Shown here one piece after another: positions 1 through 9,853 of a stretch of DNA of 64,000 nt. The notes beneath the pieces were generated by a model. That model saw only the letters and a program-made list of their open reading frames with translations, was not told where the DNA came from and did no database searches. The stretch is from Lentibacillus sp. Marseille-P4043 (GTDB lineage Bacteria; Bacillota; Bacilli; Bacillales; Amphibacillaceae). Position 1 is the stretch's first letter. Each line of letters begins with the position of its first letter. The stretch spans positions 886,245 through 950,244 of the forward strand of contig NZ_LT984884.1 of NCBI RefSeq assembly GCF_900258515.1. The letters are read 5' to 3'. The position numbers were made by a program, and so were the translations under genes.

Positions 1-110
1 CGCTTTTTCTGCGTGCGATGTAACGCTGCCGAAGCTTTCCTTGTCCTGCGGGATCTTCAGCTGTTGCTTTTCCCGCAGGAGTCTACGTGTATTTCCTTCG
101 CTGGTGTTGT
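1..110 (-). repeat. Partial copy of interspersed repeat family A
   Basis: The stretch around 66-97 carries the reverse complement of the 'gtagactcctgcggg' and 'ggaaatacacg' blocks seen in full at 11622-11733. It is cut by the window edge or degenerate. No coding frame here is believable. Confidence 0.5.
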
Positions 111-188
111 GCATTAACATATTATTACAACTTTTAATGCTTTATTTTAAGGAAATATTAAAGCATATGCATAAATTTCCTCACAAGT

Positions 189-302
189 AGCCCGTATATA
201 CGTAGACTCCTGGGGGATGAGAGGCATAGGTGAGACCCCGCAGTGCGCCAGCACGAGGAGGCTCTCCAGCCGCCCCCGGAAAGCGGAGTGTATACGGGCT
301 GC
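189..302 (+). repeat. Interspersed repeat family A, about 114 bp
   Basis: It is bounded by the inverted ends agcccgtatatac and gtatacgggct and contains a GC-rich core with 'gtagactcctg', 'gagaccccgcagtgcg' and 'ccggaaagcg'. Related copies lie at 3774-3855, 11339-11454 (opposite strand) and 11622-11733. The tail 'gcaacaaacaatg' just after it is also found after the 3774 copy, so the repeat unit may be longer than the palindromic part. Open frames across it are shadows. Function unknown. Confidence 0.75.
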
Positions 303-401
303 GGGGCAGAGAGCAACAAACAATGTGAAACCAATATAGCACTTACTTCGCATTTTATATCTATTGTGTAAAAGACAACATTCGCTTAGAAAATAGTCTT
401 A

Positions 402-445
402 TTAAGCGAACGTTGGGTAAATTATTTAAACTAATGTTCGTGTTT
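402..445 (+). promoter_or_regulatory. PurBox pair, probable PurR operator of purA
   Basis: CGAAC at 407-411 and its inverted partner GTTCG at 436-440 are separated by 24 nt and set in AT-rich arms (aagCGAACgtt and aatGTTCGtgt). This is the arrangement of the two PurBoxes bound by the Bacillus PurR repressor. It lies just upstream of the -35 element of purA, a known PurR target in B. subtilis. Inference from pattern and gene context. Confidence 0.65.
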
Positions 446-448
446 AGA

Positions 449-477
449 TTGACTAAATCTGTGGTTATTGATAAACT
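449..477 (+). promoter_or_regulatory. SigA-type promoter of purA
   Basis: TTGACT (449-454) and TAAACT (472-477) are separated by 17 nt. The -10 hexamer is weak but the spacing is ideal, and purA starts 58 nt further on. The PurBox pair sits just upstream. Confidence 0.6.
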
Positions 478-535
478 TACACTGTTACGAATTAAAAAGA
501 CAAATAATGAACATATTTTCATATGGAGGTGCACT

Positions 536-1822
536 ATGTCCTCAGTAGTAGTGGTTGGAACACAGTGGGGAGATGAAGGTAAAGGCAAAATTACTGACTT
601 TCTTTCCCAAAATGCAGAGGTTGTTGCCCGTTATCAAGGCGGTAACAATGCAGGACATACAATTAAGTTTGATGAAGTCACGTATAAATTACATTTGATT
701 CCATCTGGTATATTCTTTCCAGAAAAAACATGTGTATTAGGAAATGGAATGGTAATTGATCCAAAAGCATTTGTTGAAGAACTTGCCTATCTACATGAGC
801 GCAATGTTGCAACGGATAATTTACGTATCAGTAATCGAGCACATGTTATTTTACCGTATCATCTTAAACTGGACATTCTTCAGGAAGAGGATAAAGGTGC
901 TAATAAAATTGGTACGACGAAAAAAGGAATTGGACCAGCATACATGGATAAAGCAGCTCGCTCTGGGATTCGAATCGCTGACTTGCTAGATAAGGAAGCT
1001 TTCCAAACGAAATTAGAACAAAATTTACGAGAAAAAAATCGTCTGTTTGAGAAAGTATATGAAGTAGAGCCTTTGCAGGTGGAAGATATATTAGAGGAAT
1101 ACTACAATTATGGACAACAGCTTGCTAAATACGTTTGTGATACGTCAGTCGTATTGAATGATGCCCTTGATGGTGGTCGCCGGGTGTTGTTTGAAGGTGC
1201 ACAAGGTGTAATGCTTGATATCGATCAAGGAACATATCCATTTGTAACATCTTCAAACCCGATTGCAGGTGGCGTAACGATTGGATCTGGGGTCGGTCCG
1301 TCAAAAATCAATCATGTTGTTGGGGTGTCAAAAGCATATACAACGCGTGTAGGTGACGGCCCATTCCCGACAGAGCTGCATGATGAAGTTGGTAATCAAA
1401 TTCGCGAGGTTGGCCGTGAATATGGAACAACGACAGGACGTCCACGACGAGTTGGCTGGTTTGACAGTGTGGTTGTCCGACATGCTCGACGTGTAAGTGG
1501 TATTACCGATTTATCGCTTAATTCTTTAGATGTTTTGACAGGTATTGATACATTGAAAATTTGTGTTGCCTATCGCTACAAAGGGGAAATAATGAATGAA
1601 TTTCCAGCGAGTTTGGCCGTTTTAGCTGAATGTGAACCTGTTTATGAAGAAATGCCAGGCTGGACAGAAGACATTACAAATGCTAAAAGTCTTCATGAGT
1701 TACCAGAAAACGCAAGACATTATTTAGAACGAATATCTCAACTTTCTGAGATTCCGCTATCAATTTTCTCAGTTGGACCGGATCGTACTCAAACAAATGT
1801 CGTGCGAAGTGTTTATAGTTAA
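536..1822 (+). CDS. purA: Adenylosuccinate synthetase
   Basis: PurA joins IMP and aspartate using GTP to give adenylosuccinate, the first committed step to AMP, in the cytoplasm. The 428-residue protein has the family's usual length. It opens with [18 protein letters not shown], the GTP-binding loop with the catalytic Asp, followed by the NNAGHT signature, [11 protein letters not shown] and the C-terminal SVGPDRTQT. An in-frame ATG exists at 413, but ATG 536 follows a ggaggtg ribosome site at 525-531 and matches the family N-terminus. It stands alone: its own promoter and PurBox pair lie upstream, and a terminator follows. Adjacent purA and walRK is the usual order in Bacillus near the origin. 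Confidence 0.98.
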   Translation: MSSVVVVGTQWGDEGKGKITDFLSQNAEVVARYQGGNNAGHTIKFDEVTYKLHLIPSGIFFPEKTCVLGNGMVIDPKAFVEELAYLHERNVATDNLRISNRAHVILPYHLKLDILQEEDKGANKIGTTKKGIGPAYMDKAARSGIRIADLLDKEAFQTKLEQNLREKNRLFEKVYEVEPLQVEDILEEYYNYGQQLAKYVCDTSVVLNDALDGGRRVLFEGAQGVMLDIDQGTYPFVTSSNPIAGGVTIGSGVGPSKINHVVGVSKAYTTRVGDGPFPTELHDEVGNQIREVGREYGTTTGRPRRVGWFDSVVVRHARRVSGITDLSLNSLDVLTGIDTLKICVAYRYKGEIMNEFPASLAVLAECEPVYEEMPGWTEDITNAKSLHELPENARHYLERISQLSEIPLSIFSVGPDRTQTNVVRSVYS

Positions 1823-1828
1823 ACAAAA

Positions 1829-1867
1829 AAACTTTACAATGGGCCGAAGCCGTTGTAGAGTTTTTTA
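1829..1867 (+). terminator. Rho-independent terminator of purA
   Basis: An aactttacaatgg / ccgttgtagagtt stem with a short loop is followed by a run of T. It lies directly after the purA stop codon. Confidence 0.85.
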
Positions 1868-2186
1868 TTATGCAAAAAAAGCAGCGTCATAATATGCACG
1901 CATTACTCAATAAATAGATAGAATGCACTAGCGTTATGTCGTTTATTGTAATATAAATGTAATAAAACGACATCATAGTAGTGACTATATGTAACTTTTT
2001 ACACAAAATGAATAAAAATAATTCAATTTACTGGAAAATATGATACATTTTCGTTACATTCCGACAAAATCTGTTTTCTGCTTACGTTACTTATGATAGA
2101 TTAAGGAAGGACCTTGAGATAGTCTTTAGACCTAGAAAAAGAGAGATACATAAAATGCATTGGTCTTGTAAGGGGGAAATTCCATA
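1868..2186 (+). promoter_or_regulatory. Leader of the M23 hydrolase gene with WalR boxes
   Basis: At 1947-1963 the sequence reads TGTAAT-ATAAA-TGTAAT, an exact fit to the WalR consensus TGTWAH-N5-TGTWAH. On the minus strand at 2042-2058 there is TGTAAC-GAAAA-TGTATC, one base off. A possible -10, TATGAT, is at 2092-2097 with no convincing -35 element. WalR controls autolysin genes in Bacillus and Staphylococcus, so control by the walRK pair encoded 2 kb downstream is likely. Apart from these sites I see nothing else in this 319-bp gap. Confidence 0.65.
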
Positions 2187-3647
2187 GTGGTAACAGATAG
2201 TCGGAAATGTAAGCGGAAACGAACTGGTCTACTAACCAAAATAATAATAATGACATGTGTAAGCTTTGGTCTTTTAAGTCCGACAGTTTTTGCGGAAGAG
2301 AAAGGTGAACTGGAAAGTGTTTTTCACGTATATGTTGATGGAGAACACATAGGCAAAGTAGATGACCAAACCATTGTCAACAAAATCGTGGATGAGAAAA
2401 TCGCCAATGGACAAGAACAATTCGACAACTATGATATTGCAATCGGCGAGGATGTCTCAGTTGTTCCTGAAAAGGTTTTTAATCCTACATATAATAATGA
2501 AAAGGTATCTGACATATTGAAAAATGAGCTGTCTGTTAATGCAAAGGCTATAGAGCTAGACATTGCTGATGAAACGGCCGGTTACTTTAAAGATCAAGAT
2601 ACTGCTGAAGCTGCATTACAAGCGTATCAAGCAAAATATATCGATGAAGAAGATCTTGAAAAATTAACAGAAGAGCAAAAACAGACCATACTAGAACCAT
2701 CAGATCAGACAGAAGATATGAAGCTGTCTGTTGGAGATTCTATTATTACAGACGTTGCATTATCGGAAAAAGTTTCATTTTCTAAACAAAAAGTGCAACC
2801 AAAAGAAGTCTTAACTGTTAAAGACGGTGTCAAGTTATTGGAAAAAGGCACGCTTACAGAAAACACTTACCAGGTTAAAGAAGGCGATGTGTTAGGCAAT
2901 ATCGCTAATAAGTATGACTTAACGACCGAGGAGTTGCTTGAATTAAACCCTTCCCTTAACGAAGATTCATTGTTACAAATTGATCAAAAAGTCAATGTGA
3001 CCGAATACGAACCATTTGTTGATGTAATTGTCAAAGAAGAGAAGAAAGATGAAAAGACAATTAACTATGAGACAGAGATTGTTGAATCGGACGAGCTTTA
3101 TAAAGGCGATGAGAAGGTAAAACAAAAAGGTAAAGATGGTAAAAAAGTGGTACATTATGCAATTGAAATGAAAAATGGCGAGGCTACTTCCAAAGAAATT
3201 ATTGATGAGAACGTAATGGAAGAACCGACGAAAGAAATTATTATAAAAGGTACGAAAGTTATATCCTCACGTGGATCCGGAGAACTAAGCTGGCCAGCGA
3301 TAGGCGGGTATGTTTCCAGCCATGTTGGTATGCGTTGGGGATCAATGCATAAGGGAATGGATATCGCGGGTCCTAGCAATCGTTCCATTCTAGCAGCAGA
3401 TAATGGTGTTGTTGTTTCAGCGGGATGGAATAGTGGTGGATATGGGAATAAAATAGTCATTAACCATAACAATGGTATGCAAACCGTTTATGCCCATCTC
3501 GCCTCCATTAGTGTTCAAGCCGGTCAAACGGTAGAAAAAGGTAGTAAGATTGGTGTGATGGGTTCAACTGGTGACTCGACTGGCATACATTTACATTTTG
3601 AAGTTTATCAAAATGGAACACTCCAACACCCAGCAGAATATTTTTAA
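2187..3647 (+). CDS. Secreted LysM-G5-M23 peptidoglycan endopeptidase
   Basis: It probably cuts peptide cross-links in the cell wall outside the cell. The 486-residue protein starts at GTG 2187 behind aaggggga. A basic N-terminus and hydrophobic stretch (about residues 17-35) end in VFA, a signal-peptide cleavage pattern. A LysM domain (about 231-275, YQVKEGDVLGNIANKY) binds peptidoglycan, and a G5-like region follows (about 277-360). The C-terminal M23 domain has the zinc ligands H388 and D392 (HKGMD) and H468/H470 (HLHFE), so it looks active. A consensus WalR box lies upstream and the walRK operon follows, so it is probably a WalR-controlled autolysin. The exact physiological role is not known from sequence. 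Confidence 0.9.
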   Translation: MVTDSRKCKRKRTGLLTKIIIMTCVSFGLLSPTVFAEEKGELESVFHVYVDGEHIGKVDDQTIVNKIVDEKIANGQEQFDNYDIAIGEDVSVVPEKVFNPTYNNEKVSDILKNELSVNAKAIELDIADETAGYFKDQDTAEAALQAYQAKYIDEEDLEKLTEEQKQTILEPSDQTEDMKLSVGDSIITDVALSEKVSFSKQKVQPKEVLTVKDGVKLLEKGTLTENTYQVKEGDVLGNIANKYDLTTEELLELNPSLNEDSLLQIDQKVNVTEYEPFVDVIVKEEKKDEKTINYETEIVESDELYKGDEKVKQKGKDGKKVVHYAIEMKNGEATSKEIIDENVMEEPTKEIIIKGTKVISSRGSGELSWPAIGGYVSSHVGMRWGSMHKGMDIAGPSNRSILAADNGVVVSAGWNSGGYGNKIVINHNNGMQTVYAHLASISVQAGQTVEKGSKIGVMGSTGDSTGIHLHFEVYQNGTLQHPAEYF

Positions 3648-3659
3648 GAACAATCAACA

Positions 3660-3706
3660 AAAGGACTAACTCCAGTGAATGCATTTCGTAGGAGTTAGTC
3701 CTTTTT
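3660..3706 (+). terminator. Terminator of the M23 gene
   Basis: The arms aaggactaactcc and ggagttagtcctttt form a long stem with a T tract, 13 nt after the stop codon. Confidence 0.9.
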
Positions 3707-3773
3707 AGCTAAGGCTGCTTTCTAGATGATTGTTGTTTTTGATAAAATAACTAAGCAATATTTTCTCATAAGC

Positions 3774-3855
3774 AGCCCGCTTTTAGTCGGCCTTCCTTCT
3801 GACGGAAAAAGAGGCACTCCAGCCGTCCCCCGAAAAGCGAAGTTATACGGGCTGC
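3774..3855 (+). repeat. Degenerate copy of repeat family A
   Basis: It keeps the outer arms (agcccgc and tatacgggct), the 'ctccagccg' block and the following 'ggggcaggaagcaacaaacaatg' tail, but has lost part of the core compared with 189-302. It sits in the long gap between the M23 gene and walR. Confidence 0.6.
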
Positions 3856-3943
3856 GGGGCAGGAAGCAACAAACAATGCGAAAACAGCTATCATGAATGA
3901 GCACAAGGATCTCCATCCAATGAAATTACCCATTATAGAGGTT

Positions 3944-4087
3944 GTTCAAAAAGTCACCAAATAATAAGCAGCGAATCTCTTCGTTGGCTTGCTTTTCCCC
4001 TCCTCATGTACCTATTTATGTACACTCCGGGGCTCAAAGCTACGCCGCCTCGACCTTCTTGCTTCTAATTTGGCAACTTTTTGAACA
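3944..4087. repeat. Interspersed repeat family B bounded by gttcaaaaagt arms
   Basis: GTTCAAAAAGTC at 3944-3955 and ACTTTTTGAAC at its far end form inverted ends around about 120 bp that include 'cctcctcatgtacctattta' and 'gctacgccgcctcgac'. I recall similar elements from other Bacillaceae intergenic regions. Only one copy is seen in this window. No coding frame. Confidence 0.55.
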
Positions 4088-4124
4088 CGCACTTATACAG
4101 AAGGAATTCATTTAAAGACATTTA

Positions 4125-4133
4125 TGCTAAAAT
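4125..4133 (+). promoter_or_regulatory. Extended -10 promoter of the walRK operon
   Basis: TGCTAAAAT (4125-4133) is an extended -10 (TGn plus TAAAAT) about 45 nt before walR. The -35 region is poor, which is usual for extended -10 promoters. Moderate support only. Confidence 0.45.
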
Positions 4134-4178
4134 ACGATAGAATAGACAGAAGCACGTGATAAAAAGGATGTGACTGGA

Positions 4179-4883
4179 ATGAGTCAGAAGATTTTAGTAG
4201 TCGATGATGAACAACCAATTGCAGATATATTGAAATTCAACTTAGAAAAAGAAGGCTATCAAGTGGTTTGTGCTTATGACGGTGATGAAGCAATCGAGCT
4301 AGCAGAAGCAGAAAAACCTGACTTGATTTTACTTGATATAATGCTACCAAATAAAGATGGTAATGAAGTATGCCGTGAAATACGCAAGACGCAATCCATG
4401 CCAATTATTATGCTAACGGCAAAAGATGCAGAAATAGATAAAGTACTCGGCCTTGAGCTTGGTGCAGATGACTATGTAACAAAACCATTCAGCAACCGTG
4501 AATTGATTGCACGGGTGAAGGCTAATCTTAGACGACAACAACAGGTCCCTGATGATGCTGTTAAAACTACAAAAGATATTGTCATGGGAAGTCTTGTGAT
4601 TCACCCGGATGCGTATGCAGTAACACGTGATGGCGAGCAAGTAGAGCTTACCCACCGTGAGTTTGAATTGCTGCATTATTTAGCACGTCATATTGGTCAG
4701 GTAATGACACGTGAGCATTTGCTTGAGACGGTATGGGGTTACGACTATTTCGGTGATGTTCGAACAGTAGACGTAACCGTAAGAAGATTACGAGAGAAAA
4801 TTGAGGAGAGTCCAAGTAATCCAATGTGGATCGTTACACGCCGTGGAGTAGGTTATTATTTACGTAATCCTGGCGAGGAGTAG
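4179..4883 (+). CDS. walR: Essential response regulator WalR (YycF)
   Basis: WalR is the OmpR-type regulator that ties cell-wall hydrolase expression to growth. This 234-residue protein has a receiver domain with the acidic pocket D9/D10 and phospho-acceptor D53 ([11 protein letters not shown]), the switch region [19 protein letters not shown] and K103 (VTKPFS). A winged-helix DNA-binding domain follows (about 130-232). ATG 4179 is preferred over GTG 4170 because AAGGA at 4164-4168 is correctly spaced for it and [11 protein letters not shown] matches the family start. walK follows after 6 nt. The gene heads the walRKHIJ operon. Confidence 0.98.
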   Translation: MSQKILVVDDEQPIADILKFNLEKEGYQVVCAYDGDEAIELAEAEKPDLILLDIMLPNKDGNEVCREIRKTQSMPIIMLTAKDAEIDKVLGLELGADDYVTKPFSNRELIARVKANLRRQQQVPDDAVKTTKDIVMGSLVIHPDAYAVTRDGEQVELTHREFELLHYLARHIGQVMTREHLLETVWGYDYFGDVRTVDVTVRRLREKIEESPSNPMWIVTRRGVGYYLRNPGEE

Positions 4884-4889
4884 GTTTAT

Positions 4890-6719
4890 ATGAACAAAGT
4901 CGGTTTTTTCCGTTCGATACAATTAAAATTTATTATTATTTATATATTGCTTCTGCTTGTTGCCGTTCAAGTGATTGGCTCCTATTTTGCGCGGGAACTG
5001 GAGGACCAGTTGACAACCAACTATGAGGACTCTGTTAGACACCGGGTTGAGTATTTATCCTATAACTTAAAAGAAGCATTTGATGAGGATCGGACGGAAG
5101 ACGAAACGGAACCATCTTTACAACAAGAAATACAAGGAATCGTAAATAATGTCGACCCAGAAGAAATTACTAAATTGCAAGTTGTAAATAAAGTTGGACG
5201 AGTTTTGGGTGCAAATAATTATTCGGATCAGGATAAAATCGGCAAAAAGACAACCGGTGAATTTGTAACAAAAGCTATTTCATATGGTGCTCGGGATGAG
5301 AAGACCGAACGGAATCCACAGACAGGTAATCGTGTGTTTGTTAAAGTAGAACCAATTAAAGATGGAGAAGATGTGGTTGGTGCTATTTATTTGGAGGCAT
5401 CTTTGGAAGATGTTTACGATCAATTAGAAACCATTAATAAAATATTTTTTAAAGGATCCATTTTGGCAATCATTGTGTCCGCCTTCCTCGGTATCTTAGT
5501 TGCTAGAACGATTACCAAACCGATTTCAGAAATGCGTAGGCAAGCACTTACAATGGCTAAAGGAGATTTTACGCAAAAGGTTAATGTATATGGTGCAGAT
5601 GAAATTGGCACCCTTGCTGAAACATTTAATGACTTGAACGATCAGCTTAAACACTCCTATGCAACTATTGAAGAAGAACGGCGAAAATTGAGCTCCGTAC
5701 TGTCTAATATGTCAGATGGTGTTATCGCAACAGATGAAACGGGAGCTATTTCACTAATGAATGATGCTGCAGGAAGGCTTATTGGGGAAAACCCCGAGGA
5801 TTTAAGAGGGGAATTCCTGCTTGATGCATTACAGTTAGGAGAAAAAGATGTTGATCTATCCGAGTTACATGACAGTGGTTCAATGATTATTGATTTAAGC
5901 GATGATGATCACATTTTCTTAGTACGGGCTAATTTCTCAACAATCTCTGATGATGAAGATGATATTATTGGCTTTATAACTGTCATTAGCGATGTCACCG
6001 AGCAGCAAAAAGTAGAGCAAGAGCGTCGTGAATTTGTATCCAATGTTTCCCATGAGTTACGTACGCCATTAACAACGATGCGTAGCTATATTGAAGCATT
6101 GACAGACGGAGCTTGGCAGGACAAAGAGATTGCACCAAAATTCTTGCGTGTCACACAAAATGAAACAGAACGAATGATACGAATGGTCAATGACTTATTA
6201 CAACTTTCTAAAATGGATAATAAAGACTACGGGTTGCATAAGGAAGAAACAGATTTTCTAGCGTATTTTCACGAGATTATCGATCGATTTGATATGAGTG
6301 AACACGAAGGAATCAAGCTTCAGCGTGAACTTCCTGAAGGGCAGTTCTATGTATGGATGGATAAGGATAAAATGACCCAAGTATTAGATAATATTATTTC
6401 CAATGCCATCAAATACTCACCTGAGGGTGGGACCATTCGCTTTAAGATGGAAAAACGAAGGCATCAAGTATTAGTCAGTATCCAAGATCAAGGTATCGGC
6501 GTTTCCTATGAAAAGGTGGATCGAATATTTGACCGCTTTTACCGGGCTGATAAGGCTCGAACAAGAAAACTTGGCGGGACAGGCTTAGGTTTAGCAATTG
6601 CACGGGAATTGGTGGAAGCACATCACGGTAAAATTTGGGCGAAAAGTAAAGAAGGTAAAGGGACAACAATTCTCTTTACACTTCCGCTGGTGAATCAGAA
6701 GCGGAGGGGTCGGAAATGA
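4890..6719 (+). CDS. walK: Sensor histidine kinase WalK (YycG)
   Basis: WalK is the membrane kinase partner of WalR and acts at the division septum. The 609-residue protein has a first membrane helix (about 10-32), an extracellular PAS-like sensor domain, a second helix (about 185-205) ending in ARTITKPI, a HAMP linker (about 206-258), an intracellular PAS domain (about 265-370), and a kinase core with the phospho-His H388 in NVSHELRTPL. ATP-binding boxes follow (NIISNAIKYS, DQGIGV, GGTGLGL). It overlaps walH by ATGA at 6716-6719, so translation is coupled. All catalytic motifs are present. Confidence 0.98.
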   Translation: MNKVGFFRSIQLKFIIIYILLLLVAVQVIGSYFARELEDQLTTNYEDSVRHRVEYLSYNLKEAFDEDRTEDETEPSLQQEIQGIVNNVDPEEITKLQVVNKVGRVLGANNYSDQDKIGKKTTGEFVTKAISYGARDEKTERNPQTGNRVFVKVEPIKDGEDVVGAIYLEASLEDVYDQLETINKIFFKGSILAIIVSAFLGILVARTITKPISEMRRQALTMAKGDFTQKVNVYGADEIGTLAETFNDLNDQLKHSYATIEEERRKLSSVLSNMSDGVIATDETGAISLMNDAAGRLIGENPEDLRGEFLLDALQLGEKDVDLSELHDSGSMIIDLSDDDHIFLVRANFSTISDDEDDIIGFITVISDVTEQQKVEQERREFVSNVSHELRTPLTTMRSYIEALTDGAWQDKEIAPKFLRVTQNETERMIRMVNDLLQLSKMDNKDYGLHKEETDFLAYFHEIIDRFDMSEHEGIKLQRELPEGQFYVWMDKDKMTQVLDNIISNAIKYSPEGGTIRFKMEKRRHQVLVSIQDQGIGVSYEKVDRIFDRFYRADKARTRKLGGTGLGLAIARELVEAHHGKIWAKSKEGKGTTILFTLPLVNQKRRGRK

Positions 6720-8011
6720 AATTAGAAACCGTTAAATCATTTATACTGGTGATATTAGTTGGAATTAGTCTGCTTTTAACATTAGGTATATGGAGCTATC
6801 AGCCTAATTATAAATCTTTATCGGATATGGATTACGCAGAAGCAGATATTGGCGGAAAAGATGATGTGTCCAAAAAGGATCTTGTTGAGCCAAAGTCTAT
6901 GATTTTCCATAACTATAGCCAATTATATGGATTTTCGGACCCTAAGGATCGGCAGACCTTGTATCGTGATATGCAGTCATGGGTACTGTATAATTTTGAG
7001 ACAAAAGGGGCTAATGGACCACCAACAGATGATTATCAAGTGGAGTTACTATTTCCGGACGAGTTGCCAATGGAAATAGTGAATTACCTTTTTACGTTAA
7101 ATGACGAAGTAACACTGCCAGAATGGTCCTTTCAACGGCTATTTATTACGTTTGACATAAATAATTCATCATTGGAATTACACTTTTTATCAACAAATGG
7201 TGATAAACAAGCAAGTTTCCTTGTTAATAATTCGGAAAAATTCGATCTGCTATGGTCCTATACGACTAAACAAAAGGGGCTCAGTGAATATGTAAGTCTT
7301 GATAAGACGGGTTTGCCAGTATATATTCCAAAGCATTCTAAGACGGTCGCTCAAAGAAAACTAACCGTTACGAATATAGATGCTGATCAGCTTGTCAATG
7401 CATTGTTTAGCAACCCGGAAATCGTAAGGCGTAATAATTCTAATTTAGGCGGATCCTATTATACAGATGGTATACGTGGTATGCGTGTCCAACGAGATGG
7501 ACGGGTTATTGAATTCGTTAATCCGCTCAACACAAACTATGAACGAATGGCGCCACTAAATCTATTGGATACTAGTATGACAAATATAAATGAACATAAG
7601 GGCTGGACAGGCGATTACAATTTGGAAGAGCTAAAAACATTAACCAATCTTGTTCGCTACCGAATGTATTATGCTGGTTATCCGGTATTTAATAGTAATT
7701 TATCGGTTATTGAGCAAGAATGGCGCAACAATGAACTGTATAAATATCACAGACCATTATTTAAATTAAATACGATGCCAGGTCAGGATTCTGTGGAATT
7801 AAAGTCTGGTAATGACGTCATCTACTTTTTACAGAATTCTAATTACAAGATGGAAAATATAGAGGATATCCAGATCGGTTATCATTTAGAGTACGAAGAT
7901 AACGACCTCCCTTATTATTTAACACTTAAACCTGCTTGGTACGTAAAGGAAAGCGGAAATTGGAAAGAAATTACATTTGATGAATTACCACTTAATAAAG
8001 GAGGGAGTTGA
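6716..8011 (+). CDS. walH: WalH (YycH), membrane regulator of WalK
   Basis: YycH is an extracytoplasmic protein that, with YycI, adjusts WalK activity through membrane-helix contacts. The 431-residue protein has one N-terminal membrane segment (about 7-27, VILVGISLLLTLGIWSY) and a large outside domain, as in the family. It overlaps walK by 4 nt and ends 2 nt before walI. Sequence is poorly conserved in this family, so the call rests on length, topology and operon position. Confidence 0.9.
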   Translation: MKLETVKSFILVILVGISLLLTLGIWSYQPNYKSLSDMDYAEADIGGKDDVSKKDLVEPKSMIFHNYSQLYGFSDPKDRQTLYRDMQSWVLYNFETKGANGPPTDDYQVELLFPDELPMEIVNYLFTLNDEVTLPEWSFQRLFITFDINNSSLELHFLSTNGDKQASFLVNNSEKFDLLWSYTTKQKGLSEYVSLDKTGLPVYIPKHSKTVAQRKLTVTNIDADQLVNALFSNPEIVRRNNSNLGGSYYTDGIRGMRVQRDGRVIEFVNPLNTNYERMAPLNLLDTSMTNINEHKGWTGDYNLEELKTLTNLVRYRMYYAGYPVFNSNLSVIEQEWRNNELYKYHRPLFKLNTMPGQDSVELKSGNDVIYFLQNSNYKMENIEDIQIGYHLEYEDNDLPYYLTLKPAWYVKESGNWKEITFDELPLNKGGS

Positions 8012-8013
8012 GG

Positions 8014-8940
8014 ATGCAATGGAGTCAAATAAAAACACTATTTATCCTCTGCTTCCTTGTTTTAGATGTTTATTTGCTAATTCAATTTCTCGATAAACAG
8101 GAAAAAAATGACCTTGATGTCATGGAGCAGCAGGAGTCAACGATTGAACAACAGTTAAAATTGGAAGATATTAAAATACCGAAGAAATTGCCAGATGGAG
8201 AATTAGAAGAATCGTATATTTCCGTAAAACAGAAGGCCTTTACGGGTAAGGAAATGGGCGAGCTTGCCAAGTTTGATAATCAGAACGCAGCGTTGGTCAC
8301 AGATAATTTGATTGTATCGCATTTTAAGGAACCAGTCCCTATTACTGACAGTGATGAAGCCAAAGAAATCATAAACAGTAACATTTTGTTCCCTGACGAT
8401 TATGAGTATTGGGATTGGAATAAGGAATTGAATGTACTGATTTTCTTTCAAGAGAAAAATGACCAACCAATCTATTTTAACCAAAGTGGGTTGTTGTTGG
8501 TATTCTTAAATGACGAAAATGAAATAACCTTCTACACCCAAACAATGTTAGGTGAAGAAGTGGAAGACTTTGATACAAGTAAAAAGCAATTAATCAAACC
8601 AATTCGAGCAATTGACACACTATACAACCAGAATGAACTCCATACTGGGGAGGAAGTAACAGATGCTAAGATTGGATTCTATACAGCATTACCAATGACA
8701 AGCGGTGAGCAAACGTTTGTCCCAACGTGGAAAATATCTGTAAATGGAGAGCGTAATTATTTCATCAATGCCATTGAAAATTTTGCGTTTTCTAGTGATG
8801 ATCTTACATTTCTTAATGAATCGATTACAGCAATCAAAAGTGAAATTGCCAAAATGAAAGATAAAAAGGAATTTAAAAATGCTTTAATCGATCAACTTAC
8901 TAAAAAGTTAGATGGAATTAATCGGAGTGAGGTAGAATGA
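8014..8940 (+). CDS. walI: WalI (YycI), membrane regulator of WalK
   Basis: YycI partners with YycH to regulate WalK. The 308-residue protein begins [22 protein letters not shown], a single membrane anchor like that of known YycI proteins, followed by an extracellular domain. ATG 8014 is chosen over the in-frame TTG 8008 because ggaggg at 8000-8005 is spaced 8 nt from it. It overlaps yycJ by ATGA. Confidence 0.92.
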   Translation: MQWSQIKTLFILCFLVLDVYLLIQFLDKQEKNDLDVMEQQESTIEQQLKLEDIKIPKKLPDGELEESYISVKQKAFTGKEMGELAKFDNQNAALVTDNLIVSHFKEPVPITDSDEAKEIINSNILFPDDYEYWDWNKELNVLIFFQEKNDQPIYFNQSGLLLVFLNDENEITFYTQTMLGEEVEDFDTSKKQLIKPIRAIDTLYNQNELHTGEEVTDAKIGFYTALPMTSGEQTFVPTWKISVNGERNYFINAIENFAFSSDDLTFLNESITAIKSEIAKMKDKKEFKNALIDQLTKKLDGINRSEVE

Positions 8941-9734
8941 CATTACGTTTTAGCGTGTTGGCATCCGGCAGCACAGGAAATGCGTTTTATATAGAGTCAG
9001 AAAAGGAAAGACTGCTTGTTGATGCAGGATTAAGTGGAAAGAAAATAGATAATTTATTTAGTCAGGTTCAGGTTGATCCGAAGACATTAACAGGTATTTT
9101 AGTAACACATGAACATAGCGATCATATTAAAGGACTTGGGATTATTGCTCGAAAGCATAACTTACCAATATATGCGAATGAAAAAACATGGAAGGCAATG
9201 GAAAACTCAATCGGCACCATTTCGCTAGATCAAAAGTTTCATTTTAGTATGGAAACAGTCAAGACATTTAGTGATTTAGAAGTGGAGTCATTTGGTGTCT
9301 CACATGATGCTGCTGAACCAATGTTTTATACATTCCGTCATGATGGGAAAAAAGTAGCACTAGTGACCGATTTGGGGTATGTATCTGAGCGAATTAAAAA
9401 GACGATAGAAGACGCAGATGCTTATATATTTGAAGCAAATCACGACGTTGGCATGCTCCGAATGGGTCGATATCCGTGGAATGTAAAACGACGAATTTTA
9501 GGTGATTCTGGTCATGTTTCCAATGAAGATAGCGGGTTAGCATTATCTGACATTATCAGTAATCGTACAAAACGAATTTATTTGGCTCATTTAAGTCAAG
9601 ACAATAATATGAAGGATCTCGCAAGGATGTCTGTCGGAAGTGTATTAAAAGAACGTGGTATAGAAGTTGACAAAACGATTAAACTAGTTGATACAGACCC
9701 AAATAAGCCGACATCCCTGTATGATGTTGGTTAA
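8937..9734 (+). CDS. walJ: YycJ/WalJ metallo-beta-lactamase-fold nuclease
   Basis: YycJ proteins are cytoplasmic metallo-beta-lactamase-fold 5' exonucleases implicated in DNA mismatch handling and linked to cell division. The 265-residue protein has the metal motif THEHSDH (H58, H60, D62, H63), further ligands at SHDAAEP and EANHD, and a C-terminal His in YLAHLSQDN. It is translationally coupled to walI and is the last gene before a hairpin at 9770-9806. Confidence 0.93.
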   Translation: MTLRFSVLASGSTGNAFYIESEKERLLVDAGLSGKKIDNLFSQVQVDPKTLTGILVTHEHSDHIKGLGIIARKHNLPIYANEKTWKAMENSIGTISLDQKFHFSMETVKTFSDLEVESFGVSHDAAEPMFYTFRHDGKKVALVTDLGYVSERIKKTIEDADAYIFEANHDVGMLRMGRYPWNVKRRILGDSGHVSNEDSGLALSDIISNRTKRIYLAHLSQDNNMKDLARMSVGSVLKERGIEVDKTIKLVDTDPNKPTSLYDVG

Positions 9735-9769
9735 GATCGCTTTAGACGCCCAATATGTTAAGCGAGACA

Positions 9770-9813
9770 GCTAGTATGGAACGGGTAAATTCCGCATCAT
9801 ACTAGCCTTTATT
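9770..9813 (+). terminator. Hairpin after walJ
   Basis: GCTAGTATG (9770-9778) pairs with CATACTAGC (9798-9806). The T tail is short (ctttatt), so termination may be partial and some transcription may run into htrC. Confidence 0.6.
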
Positions 9814-9853
9814 ACATATGATAATGAATGGGTAGAATGAGAGGGATGTACGT

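Noticed and set aside
413..535. Extended N-terminus of purA from ATG 413
   Set aside because: The PurBoxes and promoter lie in this stretch, and the known PurA start aligns with ATG 536 behind ggaggtg.
1868..4170. tRNA genes between purA and walR
   Set aside because: Some Bacillus species have tRNA genes near this locus, but I see no cloverleaf or CCA-type ends here.
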